A stretch of 64,000 bases of DNA from Misgurnus anguillicaudatus (GCF_027580225.2 NW_027395284.1:1445478-1509477); one strand, 5' to 3'. Counted from the first letter of the stretch, positions 37,764 through 49,108 are shown. Translations and numbers: made by a program. The notes: generated by a model not told the origin, from the sequence alone.

Positions 37764-37870
37764 CTCCAGGCGACTCCACTTCCTACCTCATTGCGTCACT
37801 CTACCTCATCAGCAATCTGATTGGTTATGTCTTAACGTCAGTATGACGTTAACACGTTGTCTAAAATAGC
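37764..37870 (-). promoter_or_regulatory. smim12: smim12 first-exon donor and proximal promoter
   Basis: On the minus strand GCCTGGAG followed by GTACGTCA is a good donor with last exon base 37764. It would join to the acceptor at 37310/37311 and removes the upstream ATG. About 55 bases upstream there is an inverted CCAAT box (ATTGG at 37820-37824). Just beyond is a perfect 9-base inverted repeat, TTAACGTCA and TGACGTTAA (37832-37852), whose halves contain CRE-like TGACGT. The start site itself is not determined. Confidence 0.5.
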
Positions 37871-37976
37871 GTTCTTAACGGAAGCTGTATAGTCAGAGCA
37901 ACGCTGACACCCAGCGTCCAATGCCGAAACATACCATTACAAACCGACTGAAAGAAGTGTTTACGATTGAGGTATT

Positions 37977-38042
37977 ACATCAAAGTACCGCGAGAGCGAC
38001 TCAAGAACATTGCTTTTAAATAGCTCTCGCGGTACTTGATGT
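37977..38042. repeat. Inverted repeat with CTCTCGCGG cores
   Basis: ACATCAAAGTACCGCGAGAG (37977) pairs with CTCTCGCGGTACTTGATGT (ending 38042), differing by one base gap, around about 25 bases. It is either a tiny MITE or a regulatory palindrome upstream of smim12. Confidence 0.6.
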
Positions 38043-38229
38043 CATGAACCGACCAATCTGCGCAGCGTCGCACGAAGACGTACAACCTCAAAGTCTTCAG
38101 GAACATTTGCTACTGGTACTTCTGTACTAAACTTTAATATTTTGTTAAAACATTAGAAAAATCTCAGGACAATACATTTAAACTGTCCAAATCTGAAATG
38201 TTCATAAAAAAGAAAGCTTGTTTTGAAAG

Positions 38230-38580
38230 CTCTAGTACAGTTCAATGGTAACCCTACTGAAAAATCCAGTTAAGACAAGCATAAGCAGGAAGCTAGTTTA
38301 AGATGGTCCTCCTGGCCTGACCAGCTAAGTCCAGCTAGACCAGCTTAAAAAGTGACCAAAACACAGCTAGACCAGCTTAAAAGTGACCAAAACAATGCTA
38401 GACCAGCTTGCTATACCAGCAAAACCAACTCACCAGCTTATGCTGATCTTAGCTGGACTTTTCAGTAGGGAAAGCATTGCGTTAGCAACAAAAAAAAAAA
38501 AGGTTATGGGTTCAAACATACATTCTGATAAAAATAACCTCTGTATTGCATTATAATTGCTTTGGATAGAAATGTCTGCC
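38230..38580 (+). repeat. tRNA-derived SINE split by a MITE
   Basis: Left of the MITE, AGTACAGTTCAATGGTA resembles a tRNA A-box region. Right of it, AAGCATTGCGTTAGCAAC, then GGTTATGGGTTCAAAC (B-box like), then ATTGCTTTGGATAGAAATGT continue the same SINE through to its usual tail. The two halves join naturally if 38252-38470 is removed. Confidence 0.55.
38252..38470. mobile_element. MITE with internal GACCAGCTT tandem words
   Basis: CCCTACTGAAAAATCCAG (left) and CTGGACTTTTCAGTAGGG (right) are inverted ends. The interior has repeated CTAGACCAGCTTAAAA with AGTGACCAAAACA spacers, forming about three direct units. No coding capacity. Confidence 0.75.
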
Positions 38581-38671
38581 ATACATGTAATGTTAATGAT
38601 ATGCAATCCATTTAGGTAAAGATTTTGACAGAAGTGTTTCTCCCATAAAACCAATAACAATGTTTTCAACA

Positions 38672-38700
38672 TTATGCATAACCAGCTGAGCTACAGGAAC
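38672..38700 (-). repeat. SINE head fragment, minus strand
   Basis: The complement reads GTTCCTGTAGCTCAGCTGGT, a tRNA-type A-box head in the opposite direction to the SINE at 38230-38580. Confidence 0.4.
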
Positions 38701-38965
38701 TCTGTGGAAGTTATTTTTTATTAATCATATAATTAATTTAGGGAGTATACATATAAAGTACTTTTTCTGCATTTATAAACTATGCGTCCAGACAGGATGA
38801 TTTGTCTTTACTGTTATGAAAGAGTAATAAAATTATTATTTAAATAAACACGGTGCTTTATTTAATAAAAAAAAACACAAATATTGTTTTCTCTCTGCAA
38901 ACTACTACCCAGATATTGCTCATTGACATTCACCCAGTCACTAAAGACAGAATTTTACCATAATT

Positions 38966-38977
38966 TTTATTTTTATT
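38966..38977 (-). terminator. pef1: Polyadenylation signals of pef1
   Basis: Two adjacent AATAAA hexamers on the minus strand lie about 620 bases after the pef1 stop, a plausible 3' UTR length. Confidence 0.4.
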
Positions 38978-39595
38978 TTAAAATAGAACAAAAAGTTTAA
39001 ATGAAAACATACAAAATAGATAAATACATAAAAATCAAAAGTTACATTTACTCTATTTCTGGTGATGGTGCATTGGGGTGTTAAAGTGAGCTTAAACAAA
39101 CTTGAGCATATAGCCACGGCATTGTGGATAAAAGACTATTTATATGCAAATATTTAGAAAGTTCAACTTCAACATTCCCGATTAAACCATCTGAAATAGT
39201 TGTATTAAGATTTGAAATAATGAATACCCAAATTTCCATTACATAATCTCATGAACTTGTAAACAGCGCTCCTTGTATAGTTACTGGCAACTCATTCACA
39301 TGTACAACAGGCATGTTTGGCACTAATGTAGTCTTTAAAAACTATATATATATAAGCAGATAGGCAAAGCATTTTACAGGTAGCATGTCACAGGAGTGCT
39401 ATATTTGGCTTGTCGACAATACTTGAAACAAAGTGGCTGTGTAGCACAATAAGGTAAAATCAAGGTAACCTGCAGTGAAAGGCACTGTTAAGGGTGTCAA
39501 GAGGCGAAAGTATTGTGCAACGTGTTTTCATCAACAATCCAAAGTGGTCTAAAATCATTAGCCAAAACAGGTCTGAAACTATTATGCAGTATATA

Positions 39596-42500
39596 TTACA
39601 TCAGTCTAGTAATGGCACCAGACAGGAAATCTTCGTAATTCATCCGCACGTTGCCAGTCATACCGGTGTCTTTTTCACGGAAAACTTGTGTAATGGTTTG
39701 AAGCTGGGTGCACACCTGAATGAAGCGGTCAAGCTGGATTCCATTCACACTACGTACACTAAAACGATTCACCAGTCCCTGAATGAACTGAGGACTCAAA
39801 TTGTAGCCCATCTGAGATAATGCTAAAAAATGAGAAAAACAAGAATAGAAATTGTGAGATTACATTTTACATAAAACAGAAAAAAAACTCTAATCAAAAG
39901 TTTATACTGGAAATATCACAAATATATCAAATTATTTTTTTATTAATATGCAACATTTTTGTGGGGAAAATAAAAGGAAATAATTCCTGAGGTTTTGCTA
40001 TGCTTTAAGTCAAATACAAAGAAGAGAGATTTGGGTATTTAATTAATGTTAATGTGCCATGGTTCCTTAAAGTCCCAATTTTCTCTCAATTTCTCTATTT
40101 ATATTAGTATCTACGTATTCACCATGTTTTCTCCACCCGTTCCCACACCTGTAATCATCCATGCACTTTCAGGCCTATTCACACTTGATGGCTACAACTA
40201 TCACAGCAGATGAAACATTGCTCTAGCAGTCATGAATAGCCTTCTCATACAAAATCAATACATTTCAAAAAAGTGCCTGCAAGAGAACAGCTGCGATTGT
40301 TGGGGTTATTTCAAAAGGCAATTTTTGTGGCGACTCAACAATGAAATTCCCCTTACGAATAACGCACTTTCAGTTGAATAGAATTAGATGAGGGGTTTAC
40401 AGCAGAGAACAAAGGGCCAGTAAGTGTCTCTTCCTTACAAATTTCCTACTGCTACTTCTTATGGGTATGATTTTGCCCAGTGGGTATAGTAATCTCTTCG
40501 CAAATGCCAATTTTAAAGGATTAGTCCATTTTAAAAAATCCAGATAATTTACTTACCACCATGTCCTCCAAAATGTTGATGTCTTTCTTTGTTCAGTCGA
40601 GAAGAAATTATGTTTTTTGAGGAAAACATTCCAGGTTTTTTCTCATTTTAATGGATTTTAATGGATCCCAACACTTAAAAGTTTTAATGCAGTTTAAAAT
40701 TGCAGTTTCAAAAGACTCTAAACTATTCCAAGCAAGCCATAAAGGTCTTATCTAGCTAGATGATTGTCATTTTTGGCAAGAAAAATAAAAAAATATGCAC
40801 TTTTAAACTACAACTTCTCTTCTTCCTCCGGCTGTGTGATTAGCCAGTGCGACCGCACATTTGCGGACCATTTTAAACAATAAACTGACACAAAGACATT
40901 AATTAGTATCATTCGACATACAACAACGTCAGAACGGTCCTCTTTCAACACACTTGTAAACACTGGGGCGGAGTTTCGCATACGTCATCCGTGACCTCTT
41001 GACGTAATGACGTATTGCGTGAGGTTGCCCTGGCGCGTCACAGGACCGGAGGAAGACGAGAAGTTGTGGTTTAAAAGTGCATATTTTTTATTTGTCTTGC
41101 CAAAAATTACAATCGTTTCGCTTATGCCTCGTTTTGGATCATTTAGAGTCCTTTGAAACAGCAATTTTAAACTGCATTAAAACTGTTATGTATTGGGGTC
41201 TATTAACTCTTTCGCCGGCATTGACGAGATATCTCGTCAATCAAGAGAAAACGCTTCCCTGCCAATGCCGAGTATTTCCGTCTTTCAGCAATATCGTTAT
41301 TATCCAACAGGTGGCAACTTTTTAAACCCGGAAGTATTGCCTTATGGCAAGCGGCTGCATGTCCGTGTCTGTTTTAAAGATCGCTCTGAATGGGATCTTT
41401 ATGAAAAGTCCGTCACAAAAATGGAATTATCGCTGCTTTTTGCTCAAAATGTGGTGTTTTTGCAGAAACCTACCCATATTCAAAAGCTGATTACAAAAGA
41501 ACTACTGAAGGTAGGATGAAACGTTTTTTTTTTTTTAAAGCAGAGGGTCTGTTCTTTCATTTGGTATATTGTATGTTTATATATTTAAAGAAGAACATTT
41601 TCTGAAAGGCATTAAACTTTTGTGAAAATTATGAAAAACGCTGGCGCTGGCTGGCAACTTTTTTAAAATATGCTGGAGGCGAAAGAGTTCAAATCCATTA
41701 AAATGAGAAAAATCCTGGAATGTTTCTCAATAAAATTTCTTCTCGACTGAACAAAGAAAGACATCAACATTTTGGATGGCATGGTGGTGAGTAAATTATC
41801 TGGATTTTTTTTAAGAAAATGGACTATTAATAGCATTTATTTATTTATTTCTGGACCATATTCATTTGACAAATTCCTTGACACTTCTGGTTTACAGTAG
41901 ATATACACATTGGTCAAACCTTGATATACTTCAGGATAGTGATAGAATGCTGGACTATCCTAGTTTAAAGCTTAGTGTCTGTGACGATTATCATTTCAGC
42001 ATTAACATGCAGATTTAATTTAACTAACTGCAAATGCGTACTCTTGGGTCCATTTTCTGATCCCTAACTCACTCACCCTGATGCATCTCATTGCTGCTAA
42101 TTGAACCGGAGCGGTCCCGGTCGAACTGTTGGAACATTGCCCTCCACTGCTGCAGAAATGTCCACATTGCTGAAAAGCCCATTATGTCCACACGTCCGGT
42201 TCTGGTCTTGTCAAACATATCTGGAAATAAGAATTAAGCACTGATTACAGAACAGAATAAAGCTTTATTTTTATACTAGTTACAAAAATTACAGCATTTT
42301 GAACGCTAACACTTACTGAGCATCATAATGCACGTTTCGTCATTGAAAGAGGTGTTGTTTGAATTAATGAGGGCTACTTTCAGCTCTTTTAGGTTAATGT
42401 AGCCGCTACGATCCGTGTCCACAGTAGAGAACCACTGGTAAGCCTCAGGGTTCACACCGGGAGGAATGTTACCTGCAATGTAAAAACAGACTATATTAAA

Positions 42501-45013
42501 AAATGTAGATACATTCATCTGAAAGGCTGAACTGAAATAATACAATCAGTTTAAAGCAAATCACTTAACTGTAATCAGGTCGAATTAGCACATAAATCCA
42601 TAAAACCCACACTACACACTTCAATGATATTACAAAACAAGGCTTCAATGCACATGCATGAATGTGTAAATACATCAATGTCCTTGACATTGGAGTCAAT
42701 ACTGTGACAACTATTGTATATATAGTAAATATGGCTGGCTGAACAAACAGAACTAATTTCATCGCTTACAAAATGACATCATGGACAAGTCAGTCCGAAA
42801 GATCAGATTTGAAATCCAAACTGGGTGCAGTGCGACAAAGCTTAAGTCATCAGCGATGCATCACCTCTGTCCCATTAGGAACAAGAATACACTGTGCTAT
42901 TCAGTAAAACCCAGATGGATCCATCCCCAGGAAGTGATAAGCACTATTCTGTTTGCAAATTTGACAGTCTTACCCACAGGACATTACTGCACACTCCCCA
43001 ACATAAACGCAGCCGGACACATACACTCGTACCCCTTCGCTCAGGATTATCACACTCATCACTCTAATTCTCCCGTGGGCACATCCCATACCAGATCAGT
43101 ACAAGCTGCTACTGCCATCCTGCAGTGTATCGGCATCAGTCACTCAGTGAGGGACACGGCTGCAGCACATAAGGATCAAGAACCTTGAGTACAGCACAGT
43201 CATAAATTCCTATCTTTCGTATTTTATGCATAGCCCGTAGCCACCTCACGCCTGATGGAACGGCAGCAGCTCTCGCTGTCTCGGCTGCCAACCCTGATGC
43301 TCAAACATCATCTGTCAGACCGGCCTGGGGCGGCTGTCTACACTTTTGAGACCATGAGGAAAAAATTCACCTGCCGGACCAATATCTCCCATGGGGAGTT
43401 TGCAGAAGCAGATCGGATGTATGAAGCTGTGAAAAAATCTGATATAAAGTGATACATATGCCAAACCACTGGCCTTCGGCAGAACATTAATCTTAGGTCG
43501 GATGGATTGATTTTAGTGTCACAATGTTTAAATTATTAATCAAGATCAAGTCATCATCGACAATCATTGAAGTATGTAGCCTGTTTTCTTTTTAAACGGG
43601 AAAGGGGGAGAAATTTATAAATTGTATATGGTAATACCAACTTTAGCCACATGAATTTACTTGCATATAATAACAAATGATGATAATTTTCTCACAAAAC
43701 TTTTCATTACTTTTAACCAACATGTTTTAGTAGATCATAACAGTAGATCATAAGAAGTCAATTTCTTAAAGTAACCCCAGGCGCAGTTCCTCATATTACC
43801 TATGGACTGCTCCACCAAAGCTGGTTTCAGTCATTTGGTATGATATTTTCCATGTATTGCAATAGTATTTATAGTGTAAACATTCATTTTGGGGGCAAAA
43901 TATGCACTTATTTGCATATAAATACTTTATCAATATACTTATATGTGCTACCAACATAATACTTAGCCCAACTGAACAGACAAACAATAGTTTCAAGTTT
44001 CAAACCTGCGGGAGGCTGTTGACCATAATGTCCTCCTTGAGGCTGCCCATAACCTCCGTAAGGACCACCTGGAGCCTGCCCACCGTATGGTGCTCCGGGG
44101 GCACCTCCATAAGAGCCGTATTGACCTCCATACTGTGATCCTTGAGGGGCACCTCTATATGCTTGACCACCATACTGTCCACCAGCAGGACCACCTCCAT
44201 AGGGTGCACCTGGAGGAGGGTGGTGCTGGGGGTTTCCACCTGGATATCCCTTTTGGATAACAAGAAAGAAAAATACTACATTTCATCAAAAAAGTCATTC
44301 AGTATTTTAGCCTTGGCTAACCTGTAACAAAAAGTTAAGTTACTACAGTTCTTGTAAATTAAAATTATGGTAATATGATATTAACATTTATACATTTGGA
44401 AGATGTTTTTATCCAAACATGGCATTTAATCTACACATTATCTATAAGTTAAATACATACATTATTTACGTTATACTTTAAATACATTAAATCATAAAAT
44501 TATGGAATTCTAACGCATGACCGTGGCGTTGCTAACCGAATGCTGTAACTTACTCAATGATATGCAGAAACACTTTAATACACATCACTATCACTAACGA
44601 TAAATGAATAAGCAATTAACTTACGCAAGATTTAGCTTTAGGGAAAACGGCGTTTTGCACTGTTTGAAAGTGATCCCATATTATAATACTCATAATAAAA
44701 ATATAATAAACTAATCATGATCGCAATAAAGCAGCCTTCACGCCCTAAATGTATATGATAAACAAACATACGTGTGTTATAACTCACATCTTATACTAAT
44801 GTAGCTAAGCGGCTAACCGACTAGCCTAAATCATAGCAGTTTCTAAAAAGTTCACACAATCGGAATGATCGGAACGTACACATCATGCCCCTGTACATCA
44901 CGCCGTATACCAAATACACCAGAATCAGAAACAGTCAAACAAAGAGAAATATAGATAAATAATAAGTAAATAAACCCGGAAGAGTCACTTACCTGCCCGT
45001 ATTGATAACTCAT
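39596..45013 (-). CDS. pef1: Peflin, penta-EF-hand protein
   Basis: Five coding exons join in frame with GT-AG sites: 45013-44993, 44249-44006, 42472-42317, 42220-42077 and 39822-39596, giving 263 residues (human 284). Residues 1-88 are a Gly/Pro/Tyr/Gln-rich tail with PYGG and GGQYGG repeats, typical of peflin. The first calcium loops are D107-E118 ([12 protein letters not shown]), D144-G155 and D174-E185 ([12 protein letters not shown]). The C-terminal two EF hands are degenerate and, in the family, mediate dimerisation. Peflin pairs with ALG-2 (PDCD6) and acts in calcium-dependent ER exit and as a CUL3 adaptor. The second loop lacks the usual position-12 Glu (Gly here), as in the family. 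The first exon carries only 7 codons (MSYQYGQ). It is transcribed away from slc1a7 and towards smim12. Confidence 0.95.
40513..41830. mobile_element. Long foldback element in pef1 intron 4, with an insertion in one arm
   Basis: The left arm runs from AAAGGATTAGTCCATTTT through CTTCCTCCGG (about 40830). The right arm is its complement, from CCGGAGGAAG (about 41046) to AATGGACTATT (41830), but is broken at 41206-41690 by another element. Words such as CAGTCGAGAAGAAATT and AATTTCTTCTCGACTG pair exactly. The centre has GC-rich unique sequence with ACGTCA words. Confidence 0.7.
41206..41690. mobile_element. Element with CTCTTTCGCCGGCATTGACG end, copy A
   Basis: The ends ACTCTTTCGCC and GGCGAAAGAGT are inverted. 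Just inside the left end is a perfect 22-base palindrome (41220-41241, half-site ATTGACGAGAT). A longer relative lies at 57237-58322. The 108-codon frame here is not supported as a gene. Confidence 0.65.
42473..44005. other. pef1 intron 2, no assigned feature
   Basis: 1.5 kb. A GC-richer patch (42780-43450) carries unspliced plus-strand frames of 135 and 65 codons that match nothing I know. I leave them as non-coding. Confidence 0.4.
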
Positions 45014-45140
45014 TCCGCACAGAATCTGAGAGCAAACGGAACGATTTGCTTGTATTTAATAAGTCCCGCCTTTAAGAGCTGATTGGTTTATTTTAACGTC
45101 TGTCACAGACGCACCCTTATCTTTATAATCGGATTGGTTA
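45014..45140 (-). promoter_or_regulatory. pef1: pef1 promoter region
   Basis: Upstream of the ATG on the minus strand are two CCAAT boxes (complements of ATTGG near 45082-45086 and 45133-45137) and a GC-type word GGCGGG near 45065-45070. There is no TATA box at a usual position. This fits a broadly expressed gene. Confidence 0.5.
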
Positions 45141-45430
45141 AAGTAATGGAAAATCGCGTACCTCAGAAACTATGAGTCACATTAGAAACTGTGTAAAAAA
45201 TAATTTTGTAGTATTGCCGTAGTACAGTAATGTTATATAAAACTATTTATATAATATATAAATATAATACATATTATATGACTTTATTATTTAGAATGTG
45301 TGTGCTTGTCACAATAAAAGCGTGACTGTTACAACATATGAATAATTAATTTAATTTAACTTAAACCACTATATTATGAGATGGGATTTTATTTTGTATT
45401 AAGTATAATTTATTTTTAAATACATTTTAA

Positions 45431-46173
45431 TAGAGGGTATGCACGTGACGTCACCTTAGGCGAAAGTGACTGCGGTTACGCCCACTGAGTGGCAAAAGAC
45501 AGATAGACTGTACTAACAGATTTAACAAGAATTCAGAGCTATCGTTTTACAGACTGCCAAAAAAACACCGAAAGGAGAAGTAAATTGATCGTTCATGCCA
45601 ACGTCCAGACCACAGGTGGGTTGACAAGTTGCTAGGGTCACTATCAAGCAGACGTTTTACTTTCTACTTAAAAGTATTTTTTCAAGTATTTGTATTTTAT
45701 CAGTGTTTTTCTTTGAAAAAACATACATTCCAAAGCATATTATGATTAATTTTTCTCTATTACATTTCATAAATACTTTTCTGTTTACATTCAATATTTA
45801 AGTATCTTAACGTGCTTTTACTCAAGTAAAAATACAAAATTTTAATGTCATTAGGTATTAAATACATTTTAATTTGCAATATTAAAGAATACACAGTATG
45901 ATTCTATGCTTTAGAATGTAGTGAAGTAATTTTTTTCTTAAGACAAACACCCTAATAAAGCACAAATGCTTGGAAAATGTAACTAATGTAACTAAGTATT
46001 GTCCACCTTTGCTATGAAGTCCAACTAAATTCAATTTAAGCTGATAATAGTCAGCTTTACTGGCATTTTCACAGCACCCGCTATGAAACCAGCAATTTTG
46101 TTGAACGTTTGCCACTCAACAGGGCAAGTTCCGGCGTGGTCACGTGGAAAAGTGACGTCAATGCATACCTCTA
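45431..46173. mobile_element. Transposon remnant with about 65-bp inverted ends and a THAP-like peptide scrap
   Basis: The left end begins TAGAGGGTATGCACGTGACG and the right end, complemented, TAGAGGTATGCATTGACGTC. Similarity continues inward to GTTGAGTGGCAAA (right) and ACTGAGTGGCAAA (left), about 65 bases. Inside, near 45540-45590, one frame reads SFYRLPKKHRKEK before a stop. That recalls the start of a THAP DNA-binding domain, which occurs in vertebrate P-element-like and Kolobok-type transposases. The rest is decayed. The superfamily is not settled because no clear target duplication is seen. Confidence 0.5.
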
Positions 46174-46596
46174 CACATAATTTTTTTTAGATTAAACCAT
46201 TTTTATTTGTCATAATGTAAACTTTATTTATATATAGTGCAAACATAAATACATATATATGTTGTGCAAATCATATACATCAAATAGATACTTTAGAGAG
46301 TAGCTATAATATAACACTTTTTTCAATGTGAGCTCTGTCCATGTTTGAATAGTATGTTCTTGTACAGTCTGAGTGTGACATGACAGGATGTTTACTGATG
46401 TCTGCTCCAACCACGTTGTTCTTCAAGGGGCTATATTTTCTCTACACTATAGGACTTCCCTGTACATACATTTCCCACCGAGTGTCTGGCATAAACATAT
46501 TTAAAATTGTATTATTTGTTAAAAATGTTTCAGTATTTTTATTATTTACAGAAATAAGTCTCAAAAACATTCCTTGGTGTGCATAGTGCAGTGGAA
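46174..46596. other. Gene-free stretch upstream of the gap
   Basis: AT-rich sequence without a defined repeat. I looked here for the missing first exons of slc1a7 and found none. Confidence 0.4.
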
Positions 46597-47079
46597 ACCA
46601 GTGTTGGGGAAAGTTACTTTTAAAAGTAATGCATTACAATAAGTTACTCCCCAAAAAAGTTACTAATTGCGTTACTTGGTTACTTTTCATGGAAAGTAAT
46701 GCTTGCGTTACATTTAAGTTACATTTTTTCTTCTTTCAGGCATTGCAGGTGTTTTTTTATGACTGAGAAGTTGCATTCAGAAGTTGCATTTTCTATCGCA
46801 CAAATGTCGAGCTCTGGCCTGCCATCTCTGTTTCTGACTCAAACTATTTCCGTTTGGGCGCACACGCATATATTGTGCGTAATTCTACGTGACTATGTTC
46901 AGTTTAATTCAGTGCATTATATATTTTCTTAAATCTAAGTAATTAAACTGAAAAGTAACTTGCACTACTTAAAAAAAAAAAACTCAAATATTAATGTTTG
47001 CATTTATAAAGTAATGCGTTACTTTACTCGTTACTTCAGAAAAGTAACATTATTACGTAATTCACGTTACTTGTAATGC
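46597..47079. mobile_element. Inverted-repeat element cut by the assembly gap
   Basis: It begins CCAGTGTTGGGGAAAGTTAC. The right part (ATTACGTAATTCACGTTACT, then TGTAATGC) is the inverted partner of AAAAGTAATGCATTAC, but sequence stops at the gap before the terminal bases. It is a common fish repeat type. Confidence 0.65.
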
Positions 47080-47579
47080 NNNNNNNNNNNNNNNNNNNNN
47101 NNNNNNNNNNNNNNNNNNNNNNNNNNNNNNNNNNNNNNNNNNNNNNNNNNNNNNNNNNNNNNNNNNNNNNNNNNNNNNNNNNNNNNNNNNNNNNNNNNNN
47201 NNNNNNNNNNNNNNNNNNNNNNNNNNNNNNNNNNNNNNNNNNNNNNNNNNNNNNNNNNNNNNNNNNNNNNNNNNNNNNNNNNNNNNNNNNNNNNNNNNNN
47301 NNNNNNNNNNNNNNNNNNNNNNNNNNNNNNNNNNNNNNNNNNNNNNNNNNNNNNNNNNNNNNNNNNNNNNNNNNNNNNNNNNNNNNNNNNNNNNNNNNNN
47401 NNNNNNNNNNNNNNNNNNNNNNNNNNNNNNNNNNNNNNNNNNNNNNNNNNNNNNNNNNNNNNNNNNNNNNNNNNNNNNNNNNNNNNNNNNNNNNNNNNNN
47501 NNNNNNNNNNNNNNNNNNNNNNNNNNNNNNNNNNNNNNNNNNNNNNNNNNNNNNNNNNNNNNNNNNNNNNNNNNNNNNN
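47080..47579. other. Assembly gap, 500 Ns
   Basis: Exactly 500 unknown bases, a conventional placeholder, so the true size is probably unknown. It lies between pef1 and the first visible exon of slc1a7. Open frames reported across it are artefacts. Confidence 0.98.
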
Positions 47580-47705
47580 AGTTCTAAAGAATGCTTTCAG
47601 CACCTTGTTGAATCAATGCCACGTAAAATTAAGGCAGTTCTGAAGGCGAAAGGGGGCCAAACACAGTATTAGTATTGTGTTCCTAATAATCCTTTAGGTG
47701 AGTGT
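47580..47705 (+). mobile_element. 3' end of a Tc1/mariner transposon
   Basis: The frame emerging from the gap ends HLVESMPRKIKAVLKAKGG and QTQY, then a stop. This is the usual C-terminus of fish Tc1 transposases. It is followed by the terminal repeat GTTCCTAATAATCCTTTAGG. The rest of the transposase lies in the gap. Confidence 0.8.
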
Positions 47706-47724
47706 ATATACAGTATATATATAA

Positions 47725-48098
47725 ATTAGTGCTGGGCAAAGATTAATCGCGATTAATCGCATACAAAATAAAAGTGATTTTTTGCATAATATATGTGCGT
47801 GTACTGTGTCTAATAATTGTGTATATTTAACCACACACACATTCATATATTCATTTCAGAATCGTTTTACTTATATATAATTTTTTTAAATTTATTTTTA
47901 ATATAGAATATATAAAAATATAAATAAATATATATATAAACATGTAAATGTTTCTTAAATACATACATGAATGTGTGTGTATTTATTTATACATAATAAT
48001 TACACACAGCACATACTCATATATTATGCCAAAAATCACTTTTATTTTGTATGCGATTAATCACGATTAATCACGATTAATCTTTGCCCAGCACTAAT
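47725..48098. mobile_element. Foldback element with AGTGCTGGGCAAAGATTAAT ends
   Basis: ATTAGTGCTGGGCAAAGATT at the left and its complement at the right start arms that pair over almost the whole 374 bp, including TACAAAATAAAAGTGATTTT. A short ATTAATCGCG/ATTAATCACG unit is repeated twice on the left and three times on the right. Confidence 0.8.
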
Positions 48099-48100
48099 AT

Positions 48101-48103
<3 letters not shown>

Positions 48104-48187
<84 letters not shown>
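48104..48187. repeat. (AT)n microsatellite
   Basis: About 41 AT units directly beside the foldback element. Confidence 0.95.
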
Positions 48188-48193
<6 letters not shown>

Positions 48194-48379
48194 ATTAGGA
48201 CCATTACGTTAAATTAGAATTCCTGTACAAAAAAATATGTCATTTGAAAAAAATGTAAAATCTTTTTTTTGTGATTTGCTGTTTTCTGCATAAATCATCC
48301 AACATAATGTAAAGAACATTCTGTGAAAATATAACCTTGATATCTTTAACATTGTCCCTTAAGATCATGTCAGAGATTG

Positions 48380-49108
48380 AAATCAGTGAGTGAAATATAA
48401 CAGTTGATGCTCCAATCTCATAATGACATTATGAGACTGTAGCCAGGATTTCACAGACAGGGTCACATATAAGGATTTTCAGCTTATTTAGTTTATACCA
48501 ACAGTGACTTCCATTTCAGAGATCAGAGATGAGCTTATTGAGGGAGCTTTTTAGTATGAAAATTAGAAGTATAGAGCTAGCCATGTCAGGTCTTTACAAT
48601 AATGGTCCTGGAGAAGGAGCAGGGGGACACAAACAATGCAGCCAATTTTTACTTATAGTATATGTGTACACAGTGAATAAAAAAATGGGTCCCTGACACA
48701 AAATCAAGGACCTGCCATCCCAGTTCCCTAATCTGAACCATACAGAAAATGACTGAAGAGTATAGAGAGCAGCAACATATGAAGGGTCTGTATGGAGGAA
48801 TAATCTAAGATCACCTGCCATGAATTTTTCAACCTCATCAGACATCATAAAAGAAAACTTTGTGCTGGTATCTTTGCAAATGTAGGTAGCAAACAGGATT
48901 AAATAAAGGGGTGCCCATATTGTATTAGAGAAAATTATTTATTTCGTAATGTAATTTCCCCTTCACATTCAATTGTTTTACTTCAATGAAACATATATAT
49001 ATATTTTTTTTTATTAAAGTTTAAAAGAAGAAACATTATAGATTATTTTTTATAGCTTTCTTTGCTCAAATTTACGAAGGTTGCCCAAACTTTCGAGCCC
49101 CACTGTAA
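48380..49108 (+). mobile_element. Decayed Tc1-like element, 3' part
   Basis: The right end GTTGCCCAAACTTTCGAGCC followed by CCACTGTA is a terminal repeat type known from fish Tc1 elements. Upstream sequence has stops throughout and only faint resemblance to a transposase. The left end was not found, so the start is approximate. Confidence 0.4.

Noticed and set aside
42781..43452. 135- and 65-codon plus-strand frames in a pef1 intron
   Set aside because: They oppose the host gene and have no recognisable domains. A slightly higher GC content is not enough.
47067..47672. Long open frames on both strands across the N run
   Set aside because: They are artefacts of unknown bases. Only the Tc1 tail after 47580 carries meaning.
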